A DNA stretch of 64,000 nt from contig CAMGYJ010000006.1 of the NCBI GenBank assembly GCA_946122785.1, positions 39,886,066 through 39,950,065 on the forward strand. The letters run 5' to 3'. Made by a program: the position numbers and the translations under genes. The notes beneath the pieces were generated by a model, which saw only the letters and a list, made by a program, of their open reading frames with translations, ran no database searches and was not told where the DNA came from. This DNA is from Linum tenue (Eukaryota; Streptophyta; Magnoliopsida; Malpighiales; Linaceae). Below are positions 1 to 10,113 of the stretch, one piece after another (within the stretch, counting starts at the first letter, position 1; each line of letters opens with the position of its first letter).

Positions 1-1161
1 CTGCTGCAGGACACTAATAGGACTACCAGGAGACTTAGAATGTGGCTTAACAACATTTATAACCTTTTGAAAATCAGCCTCAGATGGCAATCTCGGTGAA
101 TCAGTGACAACCACAGTAGATTAGAAAGAGTCTTCAAGATTAACCCCAATCAGGTTTCCAGGAGATGCATACACAACAATATTCGAGCCAATCAATAAAG
201 CCTCCTCCTCATTCTGCACTTCAGACTGCTCTTTCTCCACCATCACTGTTTGCACACTATCCTCTACCTGAGTTACTTGAGACACAGCTCGTCGCCTCCA
301 CACCTGTTGCATTGGCTGACCCCCACAAGAACAAGGCCCGAACAGGACACACCTAGAGCAAACCTCAGGCAAGTGACAGTAGCTGACTCCCACCCGAATC
401 GGCGAACCCTCATCCGGATGAAACATCACATGATCAGGAAAAACCACATCCGAGAGCAATTCAACCAGCACCCTAGCATATCCCATCCGCGCCCCTCTTC
501 TGGTGGTATGATCAACTCCCAGCGGCGTGCCCACCCAGCTTGCAATACGACTAAGCCCCTGAGAATCGATATATTCAAGAGGGATATTCGTGAGACGCAC
601 CCAGATCGGAAGCGCTCTGCGTCCCAAGTCCTCAGCACTGATTCCGGGGACCCAAGGTCGGAGATAAAGCAAATTCTCGTAGTAAAACCATGGCCCATTA
701 TTTAGAATCCAGTCACACGTAGCTTGAGAAGGCAATTGAATCAGAATCAGTTGATCAGACAACAGCGAAACCCTAACAATTCCATCGCTTCCCCAAAGCC
801 GATTCGCCCATCTACGCATAACGATTAGATCCGGGGGAGACTGGAGAAATTGACCCACCAGACAATGTTTTCAGCGAGCCGCCCCCACCTCCTTCAATTC
901 TTTCGGCATGCGAAGCCCTCCATTAACCACTTCCGGCTTCACATAGCACAGATGATTCGCTTCCGGAATTCCAAATAACTGCGCCCATGGCCATGAAGGC
1001 TGGGTTCCCGTCGCCGCAGAGCTCGACGCACCACTCATCAGACCAGGCAAAGGAAACAAAGAGCCGGCGCAGATGCCGGCGGGATCCAATAGGACCGGCG
1101 AACCCCAAAACCCACAGGATCGAACAGAGCGACGAAGCTTTCTCTCACTAATTTCTCTCAC
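1..1161 (-). pseudogene. LINE-type ORF1 (DUF4283 / zinc-knuckle protein), decayed, runs off the left edge
   Basis: Read from 1161 down to 1, one frame gives a protein typical of the DUF4283 nucleic-acid-binding protein found as ORF1 of plant LINEs and in domesticated copies. The N-terminal part (1161-874) has the linker ending in a MPKEL-like segment. The main part (858-124) has GQFLQSPPDLIVMRRWANRL, the PIWVRLTNIPLEY core and a Cys-rich knuckle (CSRC...FGPCSC) in which the usual His after FG is Pro. Two in-frame stops break it: TGA at 871-873, where relatives usually have Trp, and TAA at 121-123; coding-like sequence continues beyond it to base 1. No reverse transcriptase ORF is in view. Family assignment is firm; whether it was once a full LINE cannot be seen. 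Confidence 0.75.
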
Positions 1162-1576
1162 TCAGCTTTGGATACTTTTAATATGAAATTGGAGAATGTG
1201 TGTATGCTTTTGAATTTCAATTATCTTGATTCATAATGCTAATGCAAGAGAACAAGAATGAGACTGCTAATGGTGTTGGATCCAATGCTAGAGATGAAGA
1301 TGATATTGAGAAGAAGAAAGAAATTGTGCATGAGGAATATACAAGTACTAGTCGTGAGGAGAAAGAACAAATCATGGATATTATTCATAATTTGGGCGAG
1401 ATTAATTCTATTCTAATGAAAACAAGTCAAAAAGAAAATGTGCAGTAATCTTAGTTGATGATTGGAAAATGTGTGATTAAATAGAAGGGTGATTTTAAAA
1501 TGCCTTTAGGAGTCAATCGGGTTTGCCTTTCATTTTCGTTAAAGGATCTTAGTCGATGAGTCAGTTATAATGTCAA
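1162..1576. other. AT-rich spacer, one short orphan ORF
   Basis: The stretch between the LINE ORF1 remnant and the first MULE is AT-rich. It holds a 70-codon ORF (1236-1448, plus) rich in Glu, Lys and Asn, resembling the low-complexity acidic tail of some larger protein. I recognise no domain and see no clear start context, so I do not call it a gene. Confidence 0.4.
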
Positions 1577-1585
1577 AAAAATTTA

Positions 1586-1666
1586 GAGCTAATACCACTA
1601 CAACACCTGAACTACCCAAAAAATGCCACTTGTGTCCTATTTTATTCAATATTCAATTTCTATCCT
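1586..1666 (+). repeat. Left terminal inverted repeat of first MULE
   Basis: Pairs with 3310-3389 read on the other strand, with about ten mismatches and a one-base indel over 80 bp. The shared part includes ATGCCACTTGTGTCC and the TATTTTATTCAATATTC tract. Confidence 0.88.
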
Positions 1667-1907
1667 GTAGTATATAAAATTAAAAATTGAAAATAATTAA
1701 AAATTAAAAAACAAACTTCTCATTTTCCCCCTGCTTTCTTCCTCGACTACCGAGAAAAATTCACAATTAAATTTACCACTTCCCCCTTCCTCTAAGTCAA
1801 TCTCCGCTCAAGCATCCACAAGCATCCAATTCAATTTACCACATCCACAAACATCCACGATGACCATCGCCCCTCGTGACTTTAATCACTCTCCTTTTCT
1901 TATTTTG

Positions 1908-2335
1908 GAGAGCAGGATAGAGGGTTTGGGGTGGTGGCTCTGGTCGATGGTGGCTGGGATGTTAAATTGATGATGGAAGTCCTTTGGTGGCGACGGTTGC
2001 TTCCTATTTCTCGCCGGAGGAGGTGTCGATTTGGAGGATGATGACGAGATGTAGATCTGCACTCGCAGTATTGATGATATGATTGTTGGTTGCTAGCTTA
2101 GCTTAACCAGGAAATCCGCCGCTTTTCTGGTTTCGAAGAGCATGACAAAGGGCTGGGGATGGTGGCTTTGGTCGATGGTGGCTGGGATGTTAAATCGATG
2201 ATGGAAGTACTTTGGCGGCGACGGTTGCTTCCTATTTCTCGCCGGAGAAAGTGTCGATTTGGAGGATGATGACGAGATGTAGATCTGAACTCGCAGTATT
2301 GATGATATGATTGTTGATTGCTAGCTTAGCAAGGA
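1908..2335 (+). repeat. Two tandem copies of a ~228-bp unit inside the MULE
   Basis: The segment around 1908-2135 recurs at 2136-2335, offset by 228 bases and about 90% identical. Shared landmarks are GGTCGATGGTGGCTGGGATG, TTGCTTCCTATTTCTCGCCG and GATGATGACGAGATGTAGAT. The GC content and codon-like texture suggest a captured host fragment, but no frame stays open through both copies and I do not recognise the source. Confidence 0.8.
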
Positions 2336-2520
2336 GGCTGCTGCTGGGTATGTGGCCCCGTGCGTTGATGATCATATGGGTTGGATCGATGCGCCTTCTC
2401 TCTTTTGTTTGGGTCGTCGCCGGGATGAGATGGGTAGAGAAATTAGGTTTGGCACCGCCGCCAGGATCGTTAATACTGGGGAGGAAAGAAGATGAAATGA
2501 GACGAGAAGGCTAGGGGTGA

Positions 2521-3145
2521 GTTTTTTTTTTTTTTTTTTTGACAGAAGGACAAAGTAATTCCATTAACTTGAGGTGGAGCCAAGATTACAATAAGGGGGA
2601 TACAACATCAAGAATTTGAACCCATTCAGAAGGCAGAGAATTCTTGGCACAAGATCTAGCAACCCAATTAGCTTTGGAGTTGAGCTTTCGACCGATGTGC
2701 TTGATCCGGATCAGAGGGCTGTTGAGCAACACTTGCTTGATAGTTCCAATCCATGTGCCGCTCGCCATGGCCATGACTCTGGGGTGCCATGAACTGCATT
2801 GACTAGGAGAAGGCAGTCTGAGAAGACCATGCAGGGGGATTGGAGACCAGCAGCAAGGTGAGAGCCTTCGAGGAGAGCCTTGGCTTCAGCTTCAAGTGGG
2901 GAAAAACAGTGCACAGTCTCAGCTTTACCGTCACACACTTGACCGTGGCTGTCCGAGATAACGACGCCATAAGCCGCCTCCTGTGAATCGCTGAAGAACG
3001 ATCCGTCACAGTGTATCTCAAAGTCATGAGTACATGCCGGTGGTGAAGGTGGGATCGGTAGATGGGGTAGCTGAGGGAGAGGAGAGTGAGTGGTCCGTAA
3101 CCTGGGGCAGGAGATCCATTGGTGATGTGCCATTGCAGCTTTCGT
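2521..3145 (-). pseudogene. 5'-truncated LINE 3' end with RNase H domain and poly(A)
   Basis: On the minus strand the stretch 3133-2586 encodes the C-terminal RNase H-like domain of an L1-type plant LINE. It has the catalytic-Asp strand (FEIHCDGSF), the conserved acidic helix (LEAEAKALLEG), the FSDC strand and a C-terminal KANWVARSCAK segment. A frameshift near 2711-2774 splits it into two pieces. A 19-T run at 2522-2540 is the poly(A) tail of the minus-strand copy. Only the last ~600 bases of the LINE are present, as expected from 5'-truncated target-primed insertion. It lies wholly inside the MULE. Confidence 0.8.
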
Positions 3146-3309
3146 AATTGTAACTTGTTTTTTATTAAATAATAATTCTTTTAAGTGACATAAAAAAATA
3201 AATAAATATTGAATTTAAAATTACATGTCAGATAACACATCAGCACTAAATAGACTTTCTGTTAAATACTAACTGTCAACCCTGGTAAAAATTAACGGAA
3301 AAATAGTTT

Positions 3310-3389
3310 AGGATAGAAATGGAATATTGAATAAAATAGGACACAAGTGGCATTTTTTGAATAGTTCGGGTTTGTAGTGGTATTAGCCC
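3310..3389 (-). repeat. Right terminal inverted repeat of first MULE
   Basis: Mirror of 1586-1666. It is followed immediately by the right copy of the 9-bp target duplication (3390-3398). Confidence 0.88.
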
Positions 3390-3398
3390 AAAAATTTA

Positions 3399-4065
3399 TG
3401 ATATTGATCATTTTGAATTGTTGAAGTACTTTAATATTTTGAATTCTTTTATTCTACCAATCAATTTGAACGTTTCGAGAATTTGAATAATTAAAATTTT
3501 CTTATACTATCGAAACCCGTGTATTCGCATACAATTTGACAATGTTGTTTACGTGATTGGCGACTGAATCCGGCCAACTGGTCAGGCCCGTGACTAGTTA
3601 ACATCTTAAGACATCACTATTAACATTTCAAAAACCAATATCAAACAAGAAGTCGCACCGACAACATCCACGATGATAGTATTCTATCCATACATATCAT
3701 AAAGCCTCACCGAGAATCCATTTCCATTTCAAACAACGTACGACCTTCACCAGGCGTTGGCGACACGCATGTTTGGGACGGATCCGTACCGGTCGGCGAC
3801 ACTGGGATGCTATTACTCACCATGACAGGAACGAAGCCGCCTTCGGCCGCATCATGGAGGAAACCTTGGCGTCGGACTACGGCGGGATGGTAGATGGGGT
3901 CGTCGAGGTCGGCAGGACGATCCCGTCAGACTGATCGCGTCGATCTATACATTGACCCTCTACATGGACTTGATAGATAAGTGTCGTGACTCTTGCTCTA
4001 GTCACAAGATTATATAATAATGAAAATCCTCCAAATTAAATCAAGCAAGAAAAAGAAAATAGAAC
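3399..4065. other. Unassigned spacer with a coding-like scrap
   Basis: This stretch is AT-rich up to about 3540, then GC-richer at 3730-3935. In that part one plus-strand frame (around 3806-3931) reads a plausible protein segment (HHDRNEAAFGRIMEETLASD followed by YGGMVDGVVEVGRTIPSD) closed by a stop. I do not recognise it. No start codon, splice site or repeat ends are evident. Confidence 0.35.
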
Positions 4066-4319
4066 TGTCAAAATACGAAATAAAGCATAATAGAAACATC
4101 GGATTTAACGTGGTATCCTCAACGTATTGTTGAGACTAATCCACAGAGAGGGAGAAACCTCTCGGAGTAAATCGTATTACGTAACTTCAGAAGCTTAAGG
4201 GTTACAGACGACATAATCACATATAAATATTAGCCGCCTACAAACCCTAAGCTAGCGGCGATGGAAGGTAATTAACCGAAACTACCAAAGGTTAATTACA
4301 ATCCAGCACCCAAACATCA
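4066..4319 (-). repeat. Probable 3' LTR of copia A
   Basis: On the minus strand the segment starts TGATGTTTGGGTGCTGG just downstream of a purine-rich GAGAGAGGCAG tract and ends ..TTTTGACA, giving TG...CA ends and 254 bp. The partner LTR is not in the window, so the ends are inferred from position and termini only. Confidence 0.55.
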
Positions 4320-4321
4320 AA

Positions 4322-4929
4322 CTGCCTCTCTCAAATTGATGAAGCTTATGCAACATCAATTTGTAAGCAAGAAACAAATGTCGAGCAACGGCCACTATTT
4401 TCGTCAGCAAATCTGTATTATGTTCCTCTTACGTGATATACGAAAGTTCTACCTGTCCTTCATACACAAGTTGGCGAATATAATGCACATGAACCTCAAT
4501 ATGCTTGGTCCGATCATGAAGAACAGGATTTATAGCAATCCGAATAACACTTGTATTGTCACCAAACAAGCGTATAGGAATCTGACACTCAACACCAATC
4601 TCGGACAACAACCACCGAAGCCAAATCAATTCAGAAGTAACTTCTGACATAGATCGATATTCAGCTTCTGTGGAAGACTTTGACCCACGTTCCTGCTTCT
4701 TACATAGCCAAGAAATGAATGACTGACCCATCTTCACACACCACCCCGATGTAGAACGTCAAGTATCTAGACAATCAGCGTAATCGACATCAGCAAAAGC
4801 CTCCAAGACAGGTGTACTCGATGCTGGAAAGAATAAACCCACTTCTTGAGTACCGCGGAGATACAGAATAATCCTGTTAACTGCTGCCAAATGCGGAGTT
4901 TGTTGTGCTTGCATAAACTGACTTACCAC
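4322..4929 (-). pseudogene. Copia RNase H region (3' half of copia A)
   Basis: The frame 4737-4429 reads the copia RNase H core: SKSSTEAEYRSMSEVTSELI, LFGDNTSVIRIA and TKHIEVHVHYIRQ. Upstream, 4929-4738 reads the HLAAVNRIILYLRGT and ADVDYAD...STSGW segments with an in-frame stop. The catalytic acidic residues are visible in the 4737-4429 part. It is cut at 4929 by the gypsy insertion and resumes at 12490. Confidence 0.82.
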
Positions 4930-6291
4930 TGACTCGACTCTACTGTCACCCTAGAAAATGGCCAAGTATAACCACTTCCTAAAGCGTAGTATAGCGGGTC
5001 GGGTTTTAATGTCAACCCGGGTCCTAGATATGATGACTACTCGGTGAATTCTTGTTATTTAGCGGTGAACTTTTAGTGAAACTCAAGCAAACAAAACACA
5101 AAGCAAGTAAACGGTTTGTTGTCAAGTCAAGAGAGGTCACCCGGATATGGTTTCCCCCTAGACTGCAGTTAAGTCGGATTGCAATTTGCCAAGTTCAGTT
5201 TTCATGAAAGTTATACTGCGGAAGGTTCTCAATTAGCCTGAAGTCTCGACTAAAGGTCTCCAGACCCTCCCAATCTGAGTCTCTAGCGGGCGACTAACCT
5301 CCACCGGAGTAAACAGATTGAGGCCCTAATGAACCAAACCTCCACTACCGAATCGACTTCGGTACAGAATAGCGAATTGGCTCCTCGACTAAAGTCACCA
5401 ATTCGCTACCTTCGATTAAGGGTACTCTATCAACCTAGGCAGATAATCTCATTCCAGGTTAAAGCAGAAACAACAGGAATTTGATCAGGATTCAAGTCAT
5501 TCAATCAATCAAACCTCAATCGAATATAATCAATTCACAAACACTGTACTTGGGTTCATACAATCAGACCTAGCATACAAATCTAGGGTTCTCCATACCC
5601 AGATGAATGGGGAAACTACTCCATAGAGAAAGAAGCAAAAGCAGATTCAGACACGGAAATCATACTGTGAAGTTGGATTCCTGCTTCTGGACGTTTAATC
5701 GCACTTCTCCAAGCTTAAGACGGGCTCCAATGGTGTTGAAGATCGATCTATGGCGCTTGAGAACTCTGGTTCGACGCTTTCTCTCTCTAGGTATCGGTTT
5801 CTCTCTCAAAAACTCGGAACCCTTTGAAAATTGGCCTTCTTCCTCTTTTATCAGCTGCCTGTCGCGATACCCGGTCAAAATACCCGGTCGGGTATTTTAT
5901 GGTTCGACCGGGTATTTTATGAAACGCACCGTCTGACTAAGGGAAAAATCCCCGGTCTACCACCAAAATCCCCGACCGGGGATTTAAGGCCTTCGCCCGG
6001 GCCCCCTTCTGTTTCTCACGGGTGCCCGAAGGAGGAAATACCCGGTCGAGGCCAGAATATACCCGGTCGGGTATTTCTTCCTTTGACCGGGTATTTTGGT
6101 CCAGCAGCATCCTTTGTCCAATCTTCGCTCCTTTCGATCCAGAACTCGTTCCTTCGCCTCGATTCCAACGCCAGGACCTGAAATATGACATAAACACACA
6201 ACCTAGCGTAAAATCGGCTTAAAATACGAGATTCCTCATCACAAACGACTTCAGAATAGGGGTGAAAACATGTATGATTATCGGTCTATCA
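4930..6291 (-). repeat. 3' LTR of element I
   Basis: 1362 bp, TG...CA ends on the minus strand (starts TGATAGACCG, ends GAGTCGAGTCA). Identical to 11128-12489 except for substitutions near 5107, 5447, 5766 and 6026. It contains a cluster of CCCGGTCGGG-type palindromes at about 5866-6096. Confidence 0.95.
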
Positions 6292-6306
6292 AACTCCCCC
6301 ACACTT
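6292..6306 (-). promoter_or_regulatory. Polypurine tract (element I)
   Basis: The minus strand reads AAGTGTGGGGGAGTT directly before the 3' LTR start TGATAGACC. This is the expected primer for plus-strand DNA synthesis. Confidence 0.8.
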
Positions 6307-8154
6307 AACCGTTTGCTTGTCCCCAAGCAAACCAAGTCAGACACTAGGTAAGCTTACATATTTCAATCAACCAACACTGGGGACAAGTCATAAAGGCACA
6401 AAACACGTGAATCGCACTGGTTTTCAAACATCAATACATGCACAACCTCAATAACAACCTGGGCAACCACCACAAAGGACATTCGAGTGCAGCAAATCGA
6501 GTAAAGGAAGAGTCTCCCGCCTGTTCACTAGCCAACCTAGACTTGATTCAACCACTTACTCAAAACAGTCGACTCATGCATCCAACTCAAAACATCAGAA
6601 TAGAGACCGAGCAATCTAGGTCCTCACCGGGGTACAAGAGCATATAGAAAATGGAAATGAATCACTCACTCTCGACCAGTGGGGTCAGGACAATTTTTGA
6701 TGCGAAAGATGCGCATGCTATTTCTCTCAATCCCTATCATCTCTTCACCATGATGGCAGCCTCTAAATGCTAGAGTTCACATATGGGGTGTCACCACTAA
6801 CTAATCAGGAGGTCTTAGACACAGGTTCAAATGACTGGCTAGGGTCTTGGACATGGGGAAAAGGCCTTTTAGGTGGTGGAAGTATTCATAGCAAAAAGGT
6901 TCCACATTTTCCAAACACACAATCACAGTCAACCAACCCGGTATTTTCTTTCTGCTATTCTGCATTCCTCAATATCTTAAGAGCACAAGAGCGAAGGAGG
7001 CATAATCATCAGCATTTCCAAGCCAGACTGCTAAGAAACACTGCTTACTGGGCATTACTCAGATTGTTGGCAGTGGCTCTCTTTTGCTTTCAATTTTTCT
7101 TTGTTTTTCTTTCATTTTTCTTTTCATTTCTTAAGAGAGCCCCCACTTCTGCATAAATTTCAAACACCTGCCCAATTTTTAAGCACTACCTCCAACACTC
7201 ACATAGACTTTAGCAGAAACAGCAGAGAATATATAAAACCACTCTGTGGAACCTTCTAAAAGATGCAACAAGGGTGATTTTTTCATTATAGACCAAAAGA
7301 AAGGATAACACACGGCTCAAAGGGGCTGACTAGGGGATATGACACATCAGGACAGTCAGTTTTGGGCGTGGGCTAATCCTATGCCCCCACCATCTTAGCT
7401 AGTGACAACGTGAATGCTACACATCATGGAAGAGGGATCTATCGCACAAGAAAGAAACGAGCAGGCTCAAATCTCACATGGCTACCTATATGCTCTATCT
7501 CACATCCTGATACCCTGAACTAGATGCATAAACGACTGTCAAGGATAAGTAATCAGATCAAGTCAGATCAAGTCACAGTTGGCAAGCAAACAGTTGAAAA
7601 ACTGAACCCCTACATCGTTCTACTGCACATCTCAGTCCTCATCATAGGTTGTCCTAGTCGCAAACAAGTTGTCATGCATTAATCCGAAAACCAATCAATT
7701 CATCCATCAAAACACAGTGCCAATATGATCAAACAGCAGTACTCGGAGCCCTCAAATCGTAAGATTTGGACAGTGGACTAGGCTCCAAGCACACAAACAG
7801 AGCTAATGCAGTCAAAAGATAAACATCTCCCCCACACTGAAGATCGACATTGCCCTCAATGGAGAAGAGGGAAGGAAAGGGGAACGATGTTACCGGTATG
7901 CACGGACTGCAGGGGACTGGAAATGGACCAGTCAGGATCCAGCACAGCTCAAGGGAAACAGAAGAGCTCAAACGCAATATGTTAGGTCCAATGTCAGCCC
8001 AATAAGACAGCGTCCAGAACAAAATAAAACAAACCAAAACAAAACCAAATCGCAATCCGACTCGAAACATAAGAAAGAAAGTCAAACCGTGGTGGGGTTG
8101 CCTCCCCACAAGCGCTTCTTTACCGTCTTTTAGCTGGACGCCCATGGTGGATAC
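6307..8154. other. Noncoding internal region of element I
   Basis: About 1.85 kb where an autonomous gypsy element would carry RT, RNase H and integrase. No frame on either strand resembles these. A second purine-rich tract (minus strand, around 7825-7840, CAGTGTGGGGGAGA) looks like the internal tract; sequence near 7855-7935 recurs in the related copy near 13705. The longer ORFs here (for example 6767-7156 plus) have low-complexity hydrophobic tails and no homology I can see. Confidence 0.7.
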
Positions 8155-10080
8155 TCAGGGAAGTGCAGGAACAGGTGCCTCCAAGAGCGGATCCACATCG
8201 CTCTTGAGGTACAGCTTCAGGTGGTGACCGTGCACCCGACGGTTGCAACCACCAGCAGAAGTCAGCTCGACCTGGCCATCCGGCAAGATGCAGGCGAGTG
8301 AGTACTCGGATGGCCAGGGTGGTCGTGGTGCGGGGGGTGGGACCAGCTCATAGTGGTTTCCACTCTTCTTCCGTGCAGGCTTAGCCACTTGCGGCTTCGG
8401 CCGCCACTCCTCCTTGAGCTTTTTGTTCGAAGGCGAGGCTGGATGGAGTGGCGGCGGAGGAATGATAGGCGGGTCCTGCAAAATGAGAGGTGCAGAAGGA
8501 TACACGACAGGCTCGTGTATCTGGTCAGAAATAGCATGCACAGGCGCTACAGAAATCATAGCACAATGATCAGACTCAGTCACAGGAAAAACAGCCTGTT
8601 CATTTCCAGCACGCAAGATCAGTTTACCATCATGCACATCAATCAGTGCCTTGGCGGTGGCAAGAAATGGTCTACCTAGAATCAAAGGCACATCCACATC
8701 ATCATTTATATCCAGAATAACAAAATCAAAAGGATATGTGAATGCACCCACATTAACAAGCAAATCTTCTATGATACCCCTAGGATGCACCACAGAACGA
8801 TCAGCTAGCTGAATGCTCATCCTAGTAGGGCTAAGTTCACCTAGGTCTAGCTTTTTGAACAATTTGTATGGCATGACATTAATGCTAGCTCCTAGGTCCG
8901 CCAAGGACTTTCCTACATGCATGCTACCAATAGTAAGAGGGATAGTAAAACTCCCTGGATCCTTGCGCTTTTCAGGCAGCTTGTTCTGCAGGATGGCAGA
9001 ACATTCCTCGCTCAGCAGCACTGTCGAGAGATCCCCAAGTTTCTTCTTGTTGGTGCAGAGATCTTTCATGAACTTAGCGTACTTGGGCATCTTCGACAGC
9101 GCCTCCACAAATGGTACGCTGATGTTGAGCCGCTTCAACATTGCCATAAAATTGGCAAACTCAGTCTCCAACTTGTCTTTGTGAAGGCGAGTGGGGAAGG
9201 GAAGCTGGGGTACGTGCTCCTTCACCACTGGTTGTGGCTTGGGAGCAGGGGCTTCCTTCTCCACCCGCACTTCTGCATCACCGGCTGGAAGTGCTGAAGC
9301 AGGTAGTGGTTCCTCCTGCCTAGTCGAGGCAGGATCAGCTGATGTAGGCCTGCCGCTCAGGGTGAAAATGGCATGTGCGGTCTCGTGCGGGTCCCGTGGA
9401 TTGGGGATGGTGGTGGCAGGTAGAGTCCCCGGGGCCCGAGCAGTAAGCTGGCGCGCTAGGACACCGACTTGGTGCTGTAGATCTTGCAAAATAGCACCCT
9501 GGTTCCTCTGCCCTGCCTCCAAAGAAGCTATGCTCTGGTCCACCCTTGCGAAATTCGCCTGGCTGGTGGTCATGAATGTCGCCAAAATGTTCTTCAGATC
9601 AGCCATTTGATTATCGGGAGCTGCGGCTGCTGGAGGCTGAGCAAACTGGCCCTGGGGCTGCTGGAATGGCTGCCCTTGCCTAGGCTGGTAGGGCTGCTGC
9701 TGTGGTGGTGGCCCTTGCCTATCCTGGTAGGGCTGCCTCTGCTGAAAACCACCTGCTGGTGCTGGGAAACCAGGTGGTTTGTTGGTGTTGTTGCTCCAGG
9801 CGAAGTTGGGATGCTGGCGCCATCCCTCATTGTATGTGTTACTGTATGGATCGAGGCGCCGAGCATTGGCGATGAAGGCCAACTGTTCTTGGGGAGTAGA
9901 GGACTCCCGCATAGCCTGGCAGTCCTCCACCAGATGGTTAGGACTCTCACACCACTGGCACTGAGCTACTGGAGGCGCAGCTACACCTCGGCCCGAAAGG
10001 AGACTGTTAGGCTGCTTCAGTGTCTGCACCAACTCAGCCACCTGCTGCTCTAACCCAGATCTGGCCTCCATAGCATGCAC
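8155..10080 (-). CDS. gag-pro: Gag C-terminus (zinc knuckle) plus aspartic protease (element I)
   Basis: 641 residues in the same frame as the upstream gag. Residues 41-54 form a CX2CX4HX4C zinc knuckle (CQWCESPNHLVEDC), which binds RNA in nucleocapsids. Residues about 105-155 are Gln/Pro-rich. A conserved segment (PQLPFPTRLHKDK...) precedes a retropepsin-like domain at about 370-480 with active site DLGASINVMP (Asp 395) and the VPLILGRPFL flap/strand typical of Athila-type proteases. After it the protein runs into a Pro-rich tail and stops; no RT follows. The Met used here is internal to the ancestral protein, and translation would need read-through of the TAG at 10114 or a separate start. 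It looks intact otherwise. Confidence 0.85.
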   Translation of the reverse strand: MHAMEARSGLEQQVAELVQTLKQPNSLLSGRGVAAPPVAQCQWCESPNHLVEDCQAMRESSTPQEQLAFIANARRLDPYSNTYNEGWRQHPNFAWSNNTNKPPGFPAPAGGFQQRQPYQDRQGPPPQQQPYQPRQGQPFQQPQGQFAQPPAAAAPDNQMADLKNILATFMTTSQANFARVDQSIASLEAGQRNQGAILQDLQHQVGVLARQLTARAPGTLPATTIPNPRDPHETAHAIFTLSGRPTSADPASTRQEEPLPASALPAGDAEVRVEKEAPAPKPQPVVKEHVPQLPFPTRLHKDKLETEFANFMAMLKRLNISVPFVEALSKMPKYAKFMKDLCTNKKKLGDLSTVLLSEECSAILQNKLPEKRKDPGSFTIPLTIGSMHVGKSLADLGASINVMPYKLFKKLDLGELSPTRMSIQLADRSVVHPRGIIEDLLVNVGAFTYPFDFVILDINDDVDVPLILGRPFLATAKALIDVHDGKLILRAGNEQAVFPVTESDHCAMISVAPVHAISDQIHEPVVYPSAPLILQDPPIIPPPPLHPASPSNKKLKEEWRPKPQVAKPARKKSGNHYELVPPPAPRPPWPSEYSLACILPDGQVELTSAGGCNRRVHGHHLKLYLKSDVDPLLEAPVPALP

Positions 10081-10113
10081 ACCACGGTCCCGGGAGTGCC
10101 TGCCTCTGCTGCT

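Larger units (their letters stand above)
1586..3389. mobile_element. Non-autonomous Mutator-like element (MULE) with 9-bp target duplication
   Basis: The ends are imperfect inverted repeats of about 80 bp (1586-1666 and 3310-3389) that begin GAGCTAATACC and, on the other strand, GGGCTAATACC. They are directly flanked by a perfect 9-bp direct repeat AAAAATTTA (1577-1585 and 3390-3398). A 9-bp duplication with long terminal inverted repeats is the hallmark of Mutator-like elements. No transposase is inside; the interior is a GC-richer segment duplicated in tandem plus a LINE 3' fragment, so the element is non-autonomous and may be a gene-fragment carrier of the Pack-MULE kind. Boundaries are precise; the origin of the interior is not identified. 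Confidence 0.88.

Noticed and set aside
1236..1448. Small acidic protein gene
   Set aside because: Low-complexity ORF of 70 codons, with no promoter, splice or family evidence.
5607..6222. Several ORFs on both strands in the LTR (repeated at 11805-12420)
   Set aside because: They lie within the LTRs of element I, overlap each other on both strands and reflect the palindromic GC-rich motifs.
8353..10053. Plus-strand ORFs of 108-189 codons opposite gag/protease
   Set aside because: They are shadows of the minus-strand gag-protease frame; no independent protein features.
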